Shown: positions 9,448 through 19,054, numbered from the stretch's first letter. The stretch: DNA of 64,000 nt from Agrobacterium albertimagni AOL15 (GCF_000300855.1 NZ_ALJF01000003.1:124001-188000), one strand, 5' to 3'. The notes: generated from the letters alone by a model not told the origin. A program made the numbers and translations.

Positions 9448-10470
9448 ATGACCACAAAGATGCGTGAGGAGATCGACGAGATCCCCGCAGCCGCCGCCCG
9501 ATTGCTGGAAAGCTCCAGAACCGTGATATCAGACGCGGCAAACGCACTGCGCGGCAAGGATCCGGGCGTCGTCGTGACCATCGCCCGCGGCTCGTCCGAT
9601 CATGCGGCGCATTTCCTCAAATATGCGATCGAGCTGCAGATGGGCCTCCCGGTCGCCTCGCTCGGTCCATCGCTTGCATCGATCTACGAGACGCCGATGA
9701 AGCTCGGCAAGGCTGCGGCCTTTGCCGTTTCGCAGTCCGGTGCGAGCCCCGACATTGTCGCCATGGCCAGAGGCGCCCGCGACGGCGGCGCAACCACGGT
9801 AAGCCTCGTCAACACCCTGCCCTCGCCGCTTGCCGAGGCAGCCACCTTCGCCGTCGACATCAAGGCCGGCCCGGAGATTGCGGTCGCCGCCACCAAATCC
9901 TTCGTCAATTCGATCGTAGCGGGCCTGGCAATCCTGGCAAGCTGGAGCCGGGACGAGGCGCTGACCCGCGCCGTGGACGCCCTACCCGAGCATTTCGACA
10001 AGGCACTCTCCCTCGACTGGAGCGCCCTGCTCGATCCGCTGAAGTCGGCAGAGTCTCTCTACATGCTCGGCCGCGGCCCGGCACTTGCCATCGCTGCGGA
10101 AGCAGCGCTCAAATGCAAGGAGACCTGCGAACTGCATGCGGAAGCTTATTCCTCCGCGGAAGTGCTGCACGGCCCGGTCTCGATCGTCGGCCGTGATTTC
10201 CCCGTCGTCGCCTTCGCCGCCCGCGACATGGCGGAAGCCTCGATTGCCGGGACCGTCTCGAAGCTCGCGGCGAGCAATGCCACCTGCTTCATCACCTCGG
10301 ATCAGGCGACTGCCGGTCACAAACTGCCCTTCGTCGCGACGGGACATCCGATCACGGATGCGCTGGCGCTGATCGTTCCCTATTATGGCTTTATCGAATC
10401 CCTCTCCCGTGCCCGTGGCTTTAATCCCGACAAGCCGGTCGCACTGAAGAAAGTTACCGAGACCCAATGA
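9448..10470 (+). CDS. SIS-domain glucosamine-6-phosphate deaminase/isomerase-like protein (NagB-II type)
   Basis: A 340-residue protein with two SIS sugar-phosphate isomerase domains like the C-terminal half of GlmS, but lacking the glutaminase domain. Visible motifs are VVTIARGSSDHAA and AVSQSGASPDIV in the first domain, GRGPALAIAAEAALK and ELHAEAYSSAEVLHGP in the second; the last carries the Glu/His used in ring opening. Stand-alone proteins of this type beside nagA replace classical NagB and release ammonia from GlcN-6-P to give fructose-6-P. Its stop overlaps the nagA start by 4 bp. An AgaS-like function is the main alternative. Confidence 0.88.
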   Translation: MTTKMREEIDEIPAAAARLLESSRTVISDAANALRGKDPGVVVTIARGSSDHAAHFLKYAIELQMGLPVASLGPSLASIYETPMKLGKAAAFAVSQSGASPDIVAMARGARDGGATTVSLVNTLPSPLAEAATFAVDIKAGPEIAVAATKSFVNSIVAGLAILASWSRDEALTRAVDALPEHFDKALSLDWSALLDPLKSAESLYMLGRGPALAIAAEAALKCKETCELHAEAYSSAEVLHGPVSIVGRDFPVVAFAARDMAEASIAGTVSKLAASNATCFITSDQATAGHKLPFVATGHPITDALALIVPYYGFIESLSRARGFNPDKPVALKKVTETQ

Positions 10471-11651
10471 GACAAGCCTTCGCCACCACAGCAAGCCGCA
10501 TCTTCGATGGGCACGCGTTCCACGACGATGCAGCCCTCGTGGTCGACAACGGCCGGGTCAAGGCCATCCTGGGCAAGTCCGACCTGCCGGCCGGCGTCCC
10601 GCGGCAGGATTTGGGCGATGCGTTGATTGCCCCTGGTTTCGTCGACCTGCAGGTGAACGGCGGCGGCGGCGTGCTGTTCAACAACGATCCGACGGTCTCG
10701 GGCATCCGCACGATCTGCGAGGCGCATGCGCGCTACGGCACGACGGCCCTGATGGTCACGCTGATCACCGATGCGCCCGAGATTAAACGCGAGGCGATCA
10801 CTGCCGGCGATGTAGCAGCCAAGGCGGGCGAGCCGGGTTATCTCGGCCTGCATCTCGAAGGTCCGCACCTCTCGATCGCCCGCAAGGGAACCCATGATCC
10901 GGCCCTGATCCGCGCGATGACGGAGGCCGATCTCGAATATCTCGTTACGCAGGCTGGTCGCTTCGGCATTCCGAAGATCACGGTCGCCCCGGAGAGCGTC
11001 ACACCGGATCAGGTCAACCGCCTGGTTGAGGCCGGCTACCGCGTGAGCCTCGGTCACACCGATACGAGTTGCGCCAGTGTTGAAGCCTATGTCGAGGCGG
11101 GCGCCACGCTCGTCACCCACCTTTTCAACGCCATGAGCCCGCTCGGCAACCGGGAGCCCGGCCTCGTCGGCGCTGCTCTCACCTCGGCTGCCCTACATTG
11201 CGGCCTGATCGCCGACGGCTTCCATGTCGATCCGGTCACCATGAAGATCGCGCTCGCCGCCAAGTCCGGCCCCGCCCACATTTTCCTCGTGACCGATGCC
11301 ATGTCGACCATTGGCTCTGATGAGACAAGCTTCGACCTGAACGGCCGGACTGTCTACCGCCGCGATGGCCGGCTGACCCTTGCCGATGGAACGCTCGCCG
11401 GCGCCGACATCGACATGCTCTCCTGCGTTCGCTACGTGCACGAGAAACTCGGCCAGCCGCTGGAAGAGGCACTGCGCATGGCATCGCTCTATCCCGCAGA
11501 AGCCATTGGCGCCCCGACCAAGGGAAGCCTGACCGAAGGCCAGGATGCCGACTTCGTCGTGCTCGGTCCGGATCTCGACATCCACTCGACCTGGATCGCA
11601 GGGACCTGCGTGTTCACGACGGGCGCTGAACCGAGCAGAGCCTTCGCATGA
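10467..11651 (+). CDS. nagA: N-acetylglucosamine-6-phosphate deacetylase
   Basis: A 394-residue amidohydrolase that deacetylates GlcNAc-6-P in the cytoplasm. Signature segments in order are APGFVDLQVNGGGG, the metal-ligand Glu in HLEGPHLSIARKGTHD, SLGHTDTSC and THLFNAMSPLGNREPG with metal-ligand His residues, IADGFHVD, and the catalytic Asp in FLVTDAMSTIG. Length is normal. The four-base overlaps on both sides (10467-10470 and 11648-11651) make it the centre of a coupled deaminase-nagA-kinase operon. Confidence 0.95.
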   Translation: MRQAFATTASRIFDGHAFHDDAALVVDNGRVKAILGKSDLPAGVPRQDLGDALIAPGFVDLQVNGGGGVLFNNDPTVSGIRTICEAHARYGTTALMVTLITDAPEIKREAITAGDVAAKAGEPGYLGLHLEGPHLSIARKGTHDPALIRAMTEADLEYLVTQAGRFGIPKITVAPESVTPDQVNRLVEAGYRVSLGHTDTSCASVEAYVEAGATLVTHLFNAMSPLGNREPGLVGAALTSAALHCGLIADGFHVDPVTMKIALAAKSGPAHIFLVTDAMSTIGSDETSFDLNGRTVYRRDGRLTLADGTLAGADIDMLSCVRYVHEKLGQPLEEALRMASLYPAEAIGAPTKGSLTEGQDADFVVLGPDLDIHSTWIAGTCVFTTGAEPSRAFA

Positions 11652-12580
11652 TCGTCTGTTTCGATATCGGCGGCACGGCCATCAAGGGCGCGCTCGCAAC
11701 AAGCCCCGAAGACATCCGCCCCTTCCCGCGTCAACCGACCCCGATCCACGATTTCGACGCCTTCGTCGCAACGCTCGCATCGGTCATCGCGGAAGCCGAA
11801 GCCATCGCCGGTGAGCGCGCTGCCTGCATCGCGATCTCGATCGCCGGTGTCATCGATCCCGACACTTTGAACGCCGTCGTCGCCAACATTCCTTGCATCC
11901 ATGGCCGGCCGCTGCAGGCCGATCTGGAGGCCGCGCTCGGCCTGCCGGTGATCGTCGCCAATGATGCCGACTGTTTCGTGCTGGCCGAAGCCGGCATCGG
12001 GGCTGCCCGCGGCCACCGGGTTGTCTTCGGCGTCATCCTCGGCACCGGCGTCGGCGGCGGCCTCGTCATCGACGGCAAGCTGATCAACGAAAGCGGTTTT
12101 GCGGGCGAATGGGGCCATGGGCCGATCCAGCCGACCGAGGCCGGCACACCTCCGATGCACGTGCCCCGCTTTCAGTGCGGCTGCGGCCAGATCGGCTGTA
12201 TCGACGCGATCTGCAGCGCGCGAGGCCTCGAAAAGCTGCACCGGCATATTCACGCCGAACAACTGACCAGCGAAGAAATCATCGCCGACTGGCAGGAGGG
12301 CGATGCCAAGGCCGACCGCACCATCGATGTCTATGTCGACATCCTCACCGATCCGCTGTCGGTCGTCGTCAATGTCACCGGAACAACCATCCTGCCCGTC
12401 GGCGGCGGCCTCTCCAATGTTCCGGAACTGCTGACCCGGATCGACAAGGCCTTGCGAGCACGCATCCTGCGCAAGTTCGGCGATCCGATCGTCGTTCCCG
12501 CCGCCTGCCGAGTGGAGCCGGGACTCATCGGCGCGGCCATCCTTGGCCTAGACTTCGCCAAAAGCCACAAGGGAGACTGA
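11648..12580 (+). CDS. nagK: ROK family sugar kinase, probable N-acetylglucosamine kinase
   Basis: A 310-residue ROK kinase. The phosphate-binding loop is MIVCFDIGGTAIKGAL, a catalytic Asp lies in VIVANDADCFVLAE, and the zinc motif is FQCGCGQIGCIDAICSARG (CxCGxxGC). With an ABC importer rather than a PTS, free GlcNAc must be phosphorylated inside the cell before NagA can act, which this gene would supply. A glucokinase or ManNAc kinase role is less likely given the neighbours. It overlaps nagA by 4 bp. Confidence 0.88.
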   Translation: MIVCFDIGGTAIKGALATSPEDIRPFPRQPTPIHDFDAFVATLASVIAEAEAIAGERAACIAISIAGVIDPDTLNAVVANIPCIHGRPLQADLEAALGLPVIVANDADCFVLAEAGIGAARGHRVVFGVILGTGVGGGLVIDGKLINESGFAGEWGHGPIQPTEAGTPPMHVPRFQCGCGQIGCIDAICSARGLEKLHRHIHAEQLTSEEIIADWQEGDAKADRTIDVYVDILTDPLSVVVNVTGTTILPVGGGLSNVPELLTRIDKALRARILRKFGDPIVVPAACRVEPGLIGAAILGLDFAKSHKGD

Positions 12581-12581
12581 C

Positions 12582-13082
12582 ATGGCCGCAGACATGCTCG
12601 TAAAACTCTACGAACTTCAGGCTGATCCAGCCCTTGAGCAGCGCATGGCGACCCAGGGCGTGACCATCCGGCGCGCTCTGGTACCCGAACTTTCCGGGAT
12701 CGCCGCCTGGATCGAGCCCCGCTTCGGCGCCGGCTGGGCGTCCGAAGCGACGGCCGCGATCATGCGCCAGCCGGTCACCTGCTGGATTGCCCATGAAGGC
12801 GAAACGCTGCTCGGCTTTGCCTGCCACGAGGCCACGATGAAAGGCTTTTTCGGCCCGACCGGCGTCGACGAGGCAGCCCGCGGTCGCGGCATCGGCCATG
12901 CCCTCTTGATCCGCACACTGCTCGACATGCGCGACCAGGGTTATGGCTATGCGATCATTGGCGGCGCGGGGCCCATAGGCTTTTATGAAAAGAGCGTCGG
13001 TGCCATCGCCATCCCCGGCTCGTCGCCCGGCATCTACAAGCATATGCTGCCGCTCGCAGCTCCCTCTGGCATGGGCGATTGA
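12582..13082 (+). CDS. GNAT family N-acetyltransferase
   Basis: A 166-residue acetyltransferase with the acetyl-CoA-binding motif in ARGRGIGHALLIRTL and a late segment YAIIGGAGPIGFYEKS. It begins 1 bp after the kinase stop and is probably the last gene of the amino-sugar operon, so it may acetylate an amino sugar or a metabolite derived from it. This is a guess from position. It converges with the next gene, leaving only 6 bp between stops. Confidence 0.82.
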   Translation: MAADMLVKLYELQADPALEQRMATQGVTIRRALVPELSGIAAWIEPRFGAGWASEATAAIMRQPVTCWIAHEGETLLGFACHEATMKGFFGPTGVDEAARGRGIGHALLIRTLLDMRDQGYGYAIIGGAGPIGFYEKSVGAIAIPGSSPGIYKHMLPLAAPSGMGD

Positions 13083-13088
13083 AATACT

Positions 13089-13940
13089 TCAACCGAGTTC
13101 CAGCGTCGTAATCGCATAGACGCCCGTCTTCTGCACAGACGGCGGTTCGCCCCGATACATGCGCGCTGTTTTGAACCCCGGCTTGAAGCCGAGGCGGCCG
13201 AGCAGGTAGCGAAAACCGTCCTGATAGTCGGGCACATCCAGATGCACTTCCTCGCCCTTGAGATTTGCAAGGCAGACCTTCAGGAGATCCTCGGCCGTCC
13301 GTCCATCCAGGGCAAACAACGGCCCGATCTTGTAGCCGCTAAGGCAGGGTCGCATCACGGCATAGCCGGCCACCAAACCCTGTCTGCGGCAGAGGAAGGC
13401 ACGACGCGGCGGCTTGAGCCAGCCTGAAAGGAAGTCTGTTCTCGGCGCGGGAAAGAAGGCCGCGTCGAGTGCGAGGATCTCGGCGACATCACCCTCACTG
13501 ATCGCCTCACACTGGGCGAAGCTGGAAGGCAGGGCCGGCATGCGCTCGATGCTCCAGCGCACGGTGTCGTAGGCGGGCACAAACCCCATGCGGCCATAAT
13601 TCGCCTGTTGCTCGACAACCCCGTCGAGGCCGATGACACGATCAGCAAGATGCGCCATGCCGGCATCCCAGACCCGCCGTCCGAGCCCTCTACCCCTAAA
13701 GTCCGGATGGCAGATATAGAGCCCGATGAAGCCGAATCCGTCGCCGTAGCGCACGGACGAAATCCCGGCAGCGAGCCGTCCGTCGACAAAACAACCGATG
13801 AAGCCTTCAGGATCGGCGGAACGGAAGGCTGCGGCATCGCCATGCCCAGGGTTCCAGCCTTCGAGCGCCGCCCAGCCGACGAGCTCCTCGACTTCGCCAG
13901 CCGTCAGGACCCTGATCTGCCCATCCTCCGCCACGCTCAT
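13089..13940 (-). CDS. GNAT family N-acetyltransferase with C-terminal GNAT-like domain
   Basis: A 283-residue protein with an N-terminal GNAT domain (YICHPDFRGRGLGRRVWDAG is the CoA loop) and a second GNAT-like region ending in GFRYLLGRLGFKPGFKTARM. This tandem layout matches the YitH/acetyltransf_18 group. It is the last gene of the leftward polyamine-type operon and overlaps the racemase by 4 bp. The acceptor substrate is unknown. Confidence 0.85.
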   Translation of the reverse strand: MSVAEDGQIRVLTAGEVEELVGWAALEGWNPGHGDAAAFRSADPEGFIGCFVDGRLAAGISSVRYGDGFGFIGLYICHPDFRGRGLGRRVWDAGMAHLADRVIGLDGVVEQQANYGRMGFVPAYDTVRWSIERMPALPSSFAQCEAISEGDVAEILALDAAFFPAPRTDFLSGWLKPPRRAFLCRRQGLVAGYAVMRPCLSGYKIGPLFALDGRTAEDLLKVCLANLKGEEVHLDVPDYQDGFRYLLGRLGFKPGFKTARMYRGEPPSVQKTGVYAITTLELG

Positions 13941-14680
13941 ACGCCCATGGCAGCGGGAGAGAAACGGGCGAGATCACCGTGATAGGTCTTGGTGACGGGC
14001 GTCGCATAGGCGCCACGCTTGGCGGTCGACAAGCCCTGTGCAATGAGGCTTTCCGCCTGTTTCACGGCTGCCGCCACGCCGTCGACCACAGGCACGCCGA
14101 ACTCCTGCCGGAGTGCTGCTGTCAGATCGGCCATGCCGGCGCATCCGAGCACGATCGCCTCGGCCCTGTCGTCCTTGAGCGCTGCCGATATCTCACTGCG
14201 CAACCGGTCGCGGGCGTTGGAATTCGGATCTTCGAGCGAGAGAACAGGCACATCCGCCGCCCGCACCTTGCATCGGCTGCCCATGCCGTAGCGATGCACG
14301 AGATGTTCGACCGGCAGTCGCGAGCGTTCCATGGTGGTCACGATCGAAAAACGCTGGGCTATGAATGCGGCTGTAGAGACCGCTGCCTCGCAGATGCCGA
14401 TGACCGGGATAGCAGCCAGCGCCCGGGCTGCATCCAGCCCCGTATCGTCGAAACAGGCAATGACGATCGCATCTGCCCCCTCGCGTTCGGCCTTGGCGAT
14501 TTCCACCAGTAGTCCAGGAACAGCAAAGACCTCGTCATAATAGCCCTCGATCGAGACAGGCCCCATGGACGAGGTAACCGCCACGATTTCGGTTCCGGCA
14601 TGGGCCACGCGCCGTGCAGCATCCGCGATGGTCGCAGTCATGCTGGCAGTCGTGTTCGGATTGATGACGGCAATTTTCAT
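13937..14680 (-). CDS. Asp/Glu/hydantoin racemase family protein
   Basis: A 247-residue cofactor-independent racemase. It starts MKIAVINPNTTASMT, the family fingerprint, and both catalytic cysteines are present: Cys in VIACFDDTG and Cys in IVLGCAGMADL. The closest relatives by style are allantoin/hydantoin racemases (HyuA/HpxA type). It sits four bases after the last permease of a polyamine-type ABC importer, so the imported compound may be a hydantoin, an allantoin-like ureide or an amino-acid derivative. Substrate is inference. Confidence 0.88.
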   Translation of the reverse strand: MKIAVINPNTTASMTATIADAARRVAHAGTEIVAVTSSMGPVSIEGYYDEVFAVPGLLVEIAKAEREGADAIVIACFDDTGLDAARALAAIPVIGICEAAVSTAAFIAQRFSIVTTMERSRLPVEHLVHRYGMGSRCKVRAADVPVLSLEDPNSNARDRLRSEISAALKDDRAEAIVLGCAGMADLTAALRQEFGVPVVDGVAAAVKQAESLIAQGLSTAKRGAYATPVTKTYHGDLARFSPAAMGV

Positions 14681-14684
14681 GCGA

Positions 14685-15503
14685 TTAGGCCCGCCCCCGA
14701 CGGCGGTTCATGGCCATGATGAGCCCAAGCGTTCCCGCAATCACCAGAAAGGAGAAGAGCGTGGTCACCGTACCAAGCGCATAAAGCACAGGCGTCGTGA
14801 CATTGGTCGTCATGCCGTAGATCTCGAGCGGCAGCGTGTTGTAGGTGCCGGACGTCATCAACGTGCGCGCGAATTCGTCATAGGAGAGCGTGAAGCCGAA
14901 CAGCCCGACCCCGATCAGCGGCGGTGCGATCATCGGCAGCACCACATGCCGGAAGGTCTGCCAGGAAGTGGCACCCAGATCGCGTGCGGCTTCTTCATAA
15001 GCAGGCGAGAAGCGGTTGAAGATCGCAAACATGATCAACACGCCAAAGGGCAGCGTCCAGGTGAGATGTGCCCCAAAACCGGATGTGTACCAGGCAGGCT
15101 GGAAACCAAGCTGGCTGAACAAGACGCCGATACCGAGCGAGATGATGATCGAGGGCACGACGAGGCTGGCAACAGAGAGATAGAAGAGCGCGGTCGCCCC
15201 ACGAAACTTGCGACGGAAGGCGAGACCCGCGAGCAGCGAGACGACAACCGTCACGACCATGACCATGACGCCGAGCACAAACGAGCGCCGGAACGAGCCG
15301 CCGAAATCACCGACCGCCTGTTGTTCGAACAGGTTGGCGAACCAGCGCAGCGAGACCCCGTTCAGCGGAAAGGTCAACCCACCATTCGGCCCCTGGAAGG
15401 AGAGGATCACGATTGCCGACAAGGGGCCGTAGAGGAAGAGCACGAAGAGGGTGAAGAAGATGGCGAGCACGTAGAATTCGCGCGACCGTTTCTCGGTGTT
15501 CAT
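14685..15503 (-). CDS. ABC transporter permease (PotC type)
   Basis: A 272-residue inner-membrane permease with about six transmembrane helices, of the spermidine/putrescine branch. The EAA loop reads AYEEAARDLGATSWQTFR followed by VVLPMIAPPLIG. It follows the other permease after a single base, and the two should form the channel served by the ATPase and Tat-exported binding protein upstream. Confidence 0.9.
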   Translation of the reverse strand: MNTEKRSREFYVLAIFFTLFVLFLYGPLSAIVILSFQGPNGGLTFPLNGVSLRWFANLFEQQAVGDFGGSFRRSFVLGVMVMVVTVVVSLLAGLAFRRKFRGATALFYLSVASLVVPSIIISLGIGVLFSQLGFQPAWYTSGFGAHLTWTLPFGVLIMFAIFNRFSPAYEEAARDLGATSWQTFRHVVLPMIAPPLIGVGLFGFTLSYDEFARTLMTSGTYNTLPLEIYGMTTNVTTPVLYALGTVTTLFSFLVIAGTLGLIMAMNRRRGRA

Positions 15504-15504
15504 C

Positions 15505-16410
15505 TCAAAGCTCCTTCCGGATATCGACGACGCGAAGAATGGCAGCGACCATCAGCAGGACCAGCGCCAAGAGCACGACGGCATTGGCGGCTGCTGCCGG
15601 ATATTGCAGCAGCGACATCTGGTTCTTCATCATCAGCGCGACAGACGCGCTCTGCCCGCCGGACATGACCTGCACGGTGGAGAAATCGGCCATGACAAGC
15701 GTCACCACAAAGATCGTACCGATCGCCATGCCGGGTTTCGACAAGGGAATGATGACATTGGTGAGGATCTGCCAGCCGCTGGCGCCGGCGTCACGCGCCG
15801 CTTCGAGCAGCGATCGGTCGATGCGCATCATCGTGTTGAAAATCGGGGTGACCATGAACAACGTATAGAGATGCACCATGGCGAGCACCACGGCGAAATC
15901 GGAATAGAGCAGCCACTCGATCGGCTGCGGCACGATGCCGGCATTCACCAGCGCCGTATTGATCAACCCGTTTCGCCCGAGCACAGGGATCCAGGAGATC
16001 ATGCGGATGATGTTGGATGTCAGGAACGGCACCGTGCAGACGAGGAATAGTACGCTCTGCATCGTCGAAGTGCGGACGTGGAAGGCCAGGAAATAGGCGA
16101 CCCAAAAGCCGACGAAGAGTGTGATGGCCCAGACGATGAAGGCGAACTTCAGCGTGTTGAAATAGATCTTCCAGGTGACCCAGGAGCCGAGTGTCTCGGT
16201 GTAGTTGAAGGTGACGAAGTCGGGATACATCTGGGCGAAGTCGTAGTCCCAGAACGAGACCGTGCCGATCATCAGGATCGGCAGCAACAGGAAGCAGCCG
16301 AGAATGAGCATAAGCGGCGTCGCCTGCAGATAGGATACGAGCCTAAGCGGCACACGGATGACGCGTTTCGGCTTCGGCTCGCCGACACCCAGAAATCGCA
16401 CTTCCACCAT
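15505..16410 (-). CDS. ABC transporter permease (PotB type)
   Basis: A 301-residue permease of the spermidine/putrescine branch, with an N-terminal cytoplasmic tail, six or so membrane segments and the EAA loop SLLEAARDAGASGWQI followed by VIIPLSKPG. It is separated from its binding-protein gene by a 233-bp gap that holds a palindromic repeat, which may lower or buffer its expression relative to the binding protein. Confidence 0.9.
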   Translation of the reverse strand: MVEVRFLGVGEPKPKRVIRVPLRLVSYLQATPLMLILGCFLLLPILMIGTVSFWDYDFAQMYPDFVTFNYTETLGSWVTWKIYFNTLKFAFIVWAITLFVGFWVAYFLAFHVRTSTMQSVLFLVCTVPFLTSNIIRMISWIPVLGRNGLINTALVNAGIVPQPIEWLLYSDFAVVLAMVHLYTLFMVTPIFNTMMRIDRSLLEAARDAGASGWQILTNVIIPLSKPGMAIGTIFVVTLVMADFSTVQVMSGGQSASVALMMKNQMSLLQYPAAAANAVVLLALVLLMVAAILRVVDIRKEL

Positions 16411-16454
16411 GATGTCAGGTCTCCTGTCGCTTCAAAAAGAGCGGACCGGGAAGG

Positions 16455-16640
16455 TTGCCCCTCATCCGGCTGCCGCCACCTTCTCCCCGCAAGCGGGGAG
16501 AAGGGATCTGTGGCCCACCTCCCCCTAGAGGGGGGGAGGTCGCGGCGAAGTCGCGGGTGGGGGTGATCCATTGGATCTATTGCAGACGTTCACCCCACCC
16601 CGGAGCTTCGCTCCGACCCTCCCCCTCAAGGGGAGGGTAG
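16455..16640. repeat. Rhizobial-type palindromic intergenic repeat (RIME/ABC-like mosaic)
   Basis: Three adjoining GC-rich palindromes fill the gap between the binding-protein gene and the first permease. These are CTTCTCCCC-GCAA-GCGGGGAGAAG around 16481-16503, a CCTCCCCC/GGGGGGAGG stem around 16518-16538 with CGCGGCGAAGTCGCGGG after it, and CGGAGCTTCGCTCCG with CCTCCCC/GGGGAGG stems up to 16637. The style matches the mosaic repeats scattered through Rhizobiaceae genomes. ORFs called through it are not genes. It lies inside an operon and may act on mRNA stability. Confidence 0.8.
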
Positions 16641-16643
16641 AAA

Positions 16644-17933
16644 TCAAGCTGCGATGAACTCGTTCCAGCGGCGGACCATGTAGCGGTCTTCGTCCATGAC
16701 GGAGTTCCAGCAGGCGACCTTGCCCATGCGCTCTTCGAAGGAGCCGCCGTCGCGGACAGCACCTGCCTTTTCCATAACGGCACCTTCCGGAGACATGATG
16801 TCGCCGGTCGCAGCCTTGCCTTCGATCCAGTAGCCCCACTCGTCGGCGGACATGAATTCCTTCGCGGTTTCCATGCAGGCCGAGTAATAGCCCTGACGGT
16901 TGAGGTAACCGCCGACCCAGCCGGACGTGTACCAGTTGATGTATTCATAGGCCGCGTCGAGCTGCGCGCCGGTGAGGTGTGCGGCAAGACCGAGGCCACC
17001 GCCCCAGGAGCGATAGCCTTCCTTGAGCGGCTGATACTTGCAGGCGATGCCCTTGGAGCGCACGGCGGCAACAGCCGGCGACCACATCGACTGGATGACG
17101 ACTTCGCCAGAGGCCATCAGGTTGACCGACTCGTCGAACGACTTCCAGAAGGCGCGGAACTGGCCGTCCTGCTTGGCCTTGATCAGGAAGTCGATCGTCG
17201 TATCGATCTCGGCCTTCGTCATATTGCCCTTGTCGGCATATTTGATGATGCCCATGGCTTCGCAGATCATCGCCGCATCCATGATGCCGATCGACGGGAT
17301 ATTGAGGATCGAGGTCTTGCCCTTGAAGGCGGGGTCCATGATGTCGGCCCAGGAGGTGATCTCGCGGCCAACCAGATCCGGACGGATGCCGAGCGTGTCG
17401 GCATTGTAGATGGTCGGCATCATCGTGAAGAGTTCGGTCTCACCCGATGCAAAGGTCTTGGCATCCTTGCTCTCGACGTAACCGACGGTGTGCGGCGCGG
17501 TGCCCTGGGCGATCACGCTGTCGGGCAGCAGCTTGCCGTTTTTAAACAGCGGCACGACCTTGTCGTAGAACTTGAGCTTCGACGTTTCCATCGGCTGGAT
17601 GACGCCGGTCGGATAGACCTTCTTCAGGATCCAGTATTCGATGTCGGCGATGTCGTAGGAGTTCGGCTGGGTCACGGCGCGCTGGGCTGCCGCGTCGGAA
17701 TCGGTCGCCGTCATCTCGAGCGTGATGCCGAGGTCTTCCTTGCACTTCTGGGCGATCGCATTGATGTTCGACACACCGGTGCCGAACTGGCGAAGCGTGA
17801 TCGGGTTCTGCGCCCAGATCGTCGGGAAGCCGGTGATCGCGCCCGAACCGGCGGCGAGGCCGGCGGCGGCCGATGCGGTCTTCAGGAATGTACGGCGGGA
17901 CACGCCCTTCTTCGTCTTGCTGCTGTCTGACAT
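16644..17933 (-). CDS. Polyamine-type ABC transporter substrate-binding protein, Tat-exported
   Basis: A 429-residue periplasmic binding protein of the PotD/extracellular family 1-like group. The N-terminus carries a twin-arginine signal (SRRTFLKTASAAAG), so it is exported folded through Tat rather than Sec. Motifs such as SWADIMDPAFKGK and INWYTSGWVGGYLN are typical of the PotD-like branch. It lies 32 bp after the ATPase gene. The ligand could be a polyamine, but the racemase and GNAT genes downstream make a ureide or an amino-acid derivative equally possible. Confidence 0.9.
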   Translation of the reverse strand: MSDSSKTKKGVSRRTFLKTASAAAGLAAGSGAITGFPTIWAQNPITLRQFGTGVSNINAIAQKCKEDLGITLEMTATDSDAAAQRAVTQPNSYDIADIEYWILKKVYPTGVIQPMETSKLKFYDKVVPLFKNGKLLPDSVIAQGTAPHTVGYVESKDAKTFASGETELFTMMPTIYNADTLGIRPDLVGREITSWADIMDPAFKGKTSILNIPSIGIMDAAMICEAMGIIKYADKGNMTKAEIDTTIDFLIKAKQDGQFRAFWKSFDESVNLMASGEVVIQSMWSPAVAAVRSKGIACKYQPLKEGYRSWGGGLGLAAHLTGAQLDAAYEYINWYTSGWVGGYLNRQGYYSACMETAKEFMSADEWGYWIEGKAATGDIMSPEGAVMEKAGAVRDGGSFEERMGKVACWNSVMDEDRYMVRRWNEFIAA

Positions 17934-17965
17934 TGCACTGTTCTCCTGGTTTTATTGGTTTGGCT

Positions 17966-19054
17966 TCACTTCACGATACGTCCGAGGACGATCGAATCCG
18001 GCTGATCCCATGACAGGGTGACGCCTTCCCCGACGCGAACCGGAGAGGCGAAGAAGGCCGCGTCCGTAAGGACAGCGGTGAATTCGTCGGTGAAGGCGGT
18101 GGTGACGGTCAGCTTCACCTTGGCGCCGAGATATTCGACATTCGATACGATGCCGTCGAAGCCGAGCCCATCCGCTGGCGCCGCCCCTATCCGCACGTGA
18201 TCGGTGCGGATGGCGATATCGGCCTGGTCATGGTCGACCGGTGCTGCGCCGAGTGCGAAAAACCGTCCGCCGCCGATCACCTCAATGAAGAGACCCTCGG
18301 CCGTCCGCTCCATGATGCGTCCCGAGAGTACATTATGGTCACCCATGAAGCGGGCGACGAAGGCCGTCGCGGGCCGCTCGAAGACCGCGCGTGGCGTATC
18401 CGCCTGCTCGATGCGCCCCTCGTTCATCACGACGATCAGATCGGCAAGCGCCATCGCCTCCTCCTGGCTGTGGGTCACATGCACGAAGGTGATGCCGAGA
18501 GAGGTCTGCAGCTTCTTCAGTTCGGCGCGCATGCGAATCTTGAGGAATGGGTCGAGTGCCGAGAGCGGCTCGTCGAGCAGCAGTGCCTCGGGCCTTGTGA
18601 TCAAGGCACGGGCGAGCGCCACGCGCTGCTGTTGCCCACCGGACAATTGGGCCGGGCGACGCTCGGCATAGGCCTCCAGCTGCATCAGCTTGAGCATTTC
18701 AAGCGCTTGCGCGCGTCGCGCCTCCTTGTCGACACCCTTCATCTTCAGGCTGAACGCAACATTGTCGACAAGATCGAGATGCGGGAAGAGTGCATAGGAC
18801 TGGAACATCATCGCCGTGCCACGCTGCGCAGGCGGCAGGTCCGTCACGTTCGCATTGCCAAAGAGCACATCGCCGGATGACACGCTTTCATGCCCGGCGA
18901 CCATTCTGAGCGTCGATGTCTTGCCACAGCCGGAGGGTCCGAGCAGGCAGCAATAAGTGCCGGCCGGAATCTTGAGGCTGATGGCATGAACTGCAGTGGC
19001 GGCACCGTAAACCTTGGTCACTGCAGCAAGTTCGATCTCGGCGGCTTTCGTCAT
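17966..19054 (-). CDS. Polyamine-type ABC transporter ATP-binding protein (PotA type)
   Basis: A 362-residue ATPase with Walker A GPSGCGKTST, Q-loop MMFQSYALFPHL, signature LSGGQQQRVALARA, Walker B ALLLDEPLSALDP and H-loop VHVTHSQEE, then a C-terminal TOBE domain. It is the first gene of the leftward operon and faces a FadR-type regulator over a 260-bp gap. All functional residues are in place. Confidence 0.92.
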   Translation of the reverse strand: MTKAAEIELAAVTKVYGAATAVHAISLKIPAGTYCCLLGPSGCGKTSTLRMVAGHESVSSGDVLFGNANVTDLPPAQRGTAMMFQSYALFPHLDLVDNVAFSLKMKGVDKEARRAQALEMLKLMQLEAYAERRPAQLSGGQQQRVALARALITRPEALLLDEPLSALDPFLKIRMRAELKKLQTSLGITFVHVTHSQEEAMALADLIVVMNEGRIEQADTPRAVFERPATAFVARFMGDHNVLSGRIMERTAEGLFIEVIGGGRFFALGAAPVDHDQADIAIRTDHVRIGAAPADGLGFDGIVSNVEYLGAKVKLTVTTAFTDEFTAVLTDAAFFASPVRVGEGVTLSWDQPDSIVLGRIVK

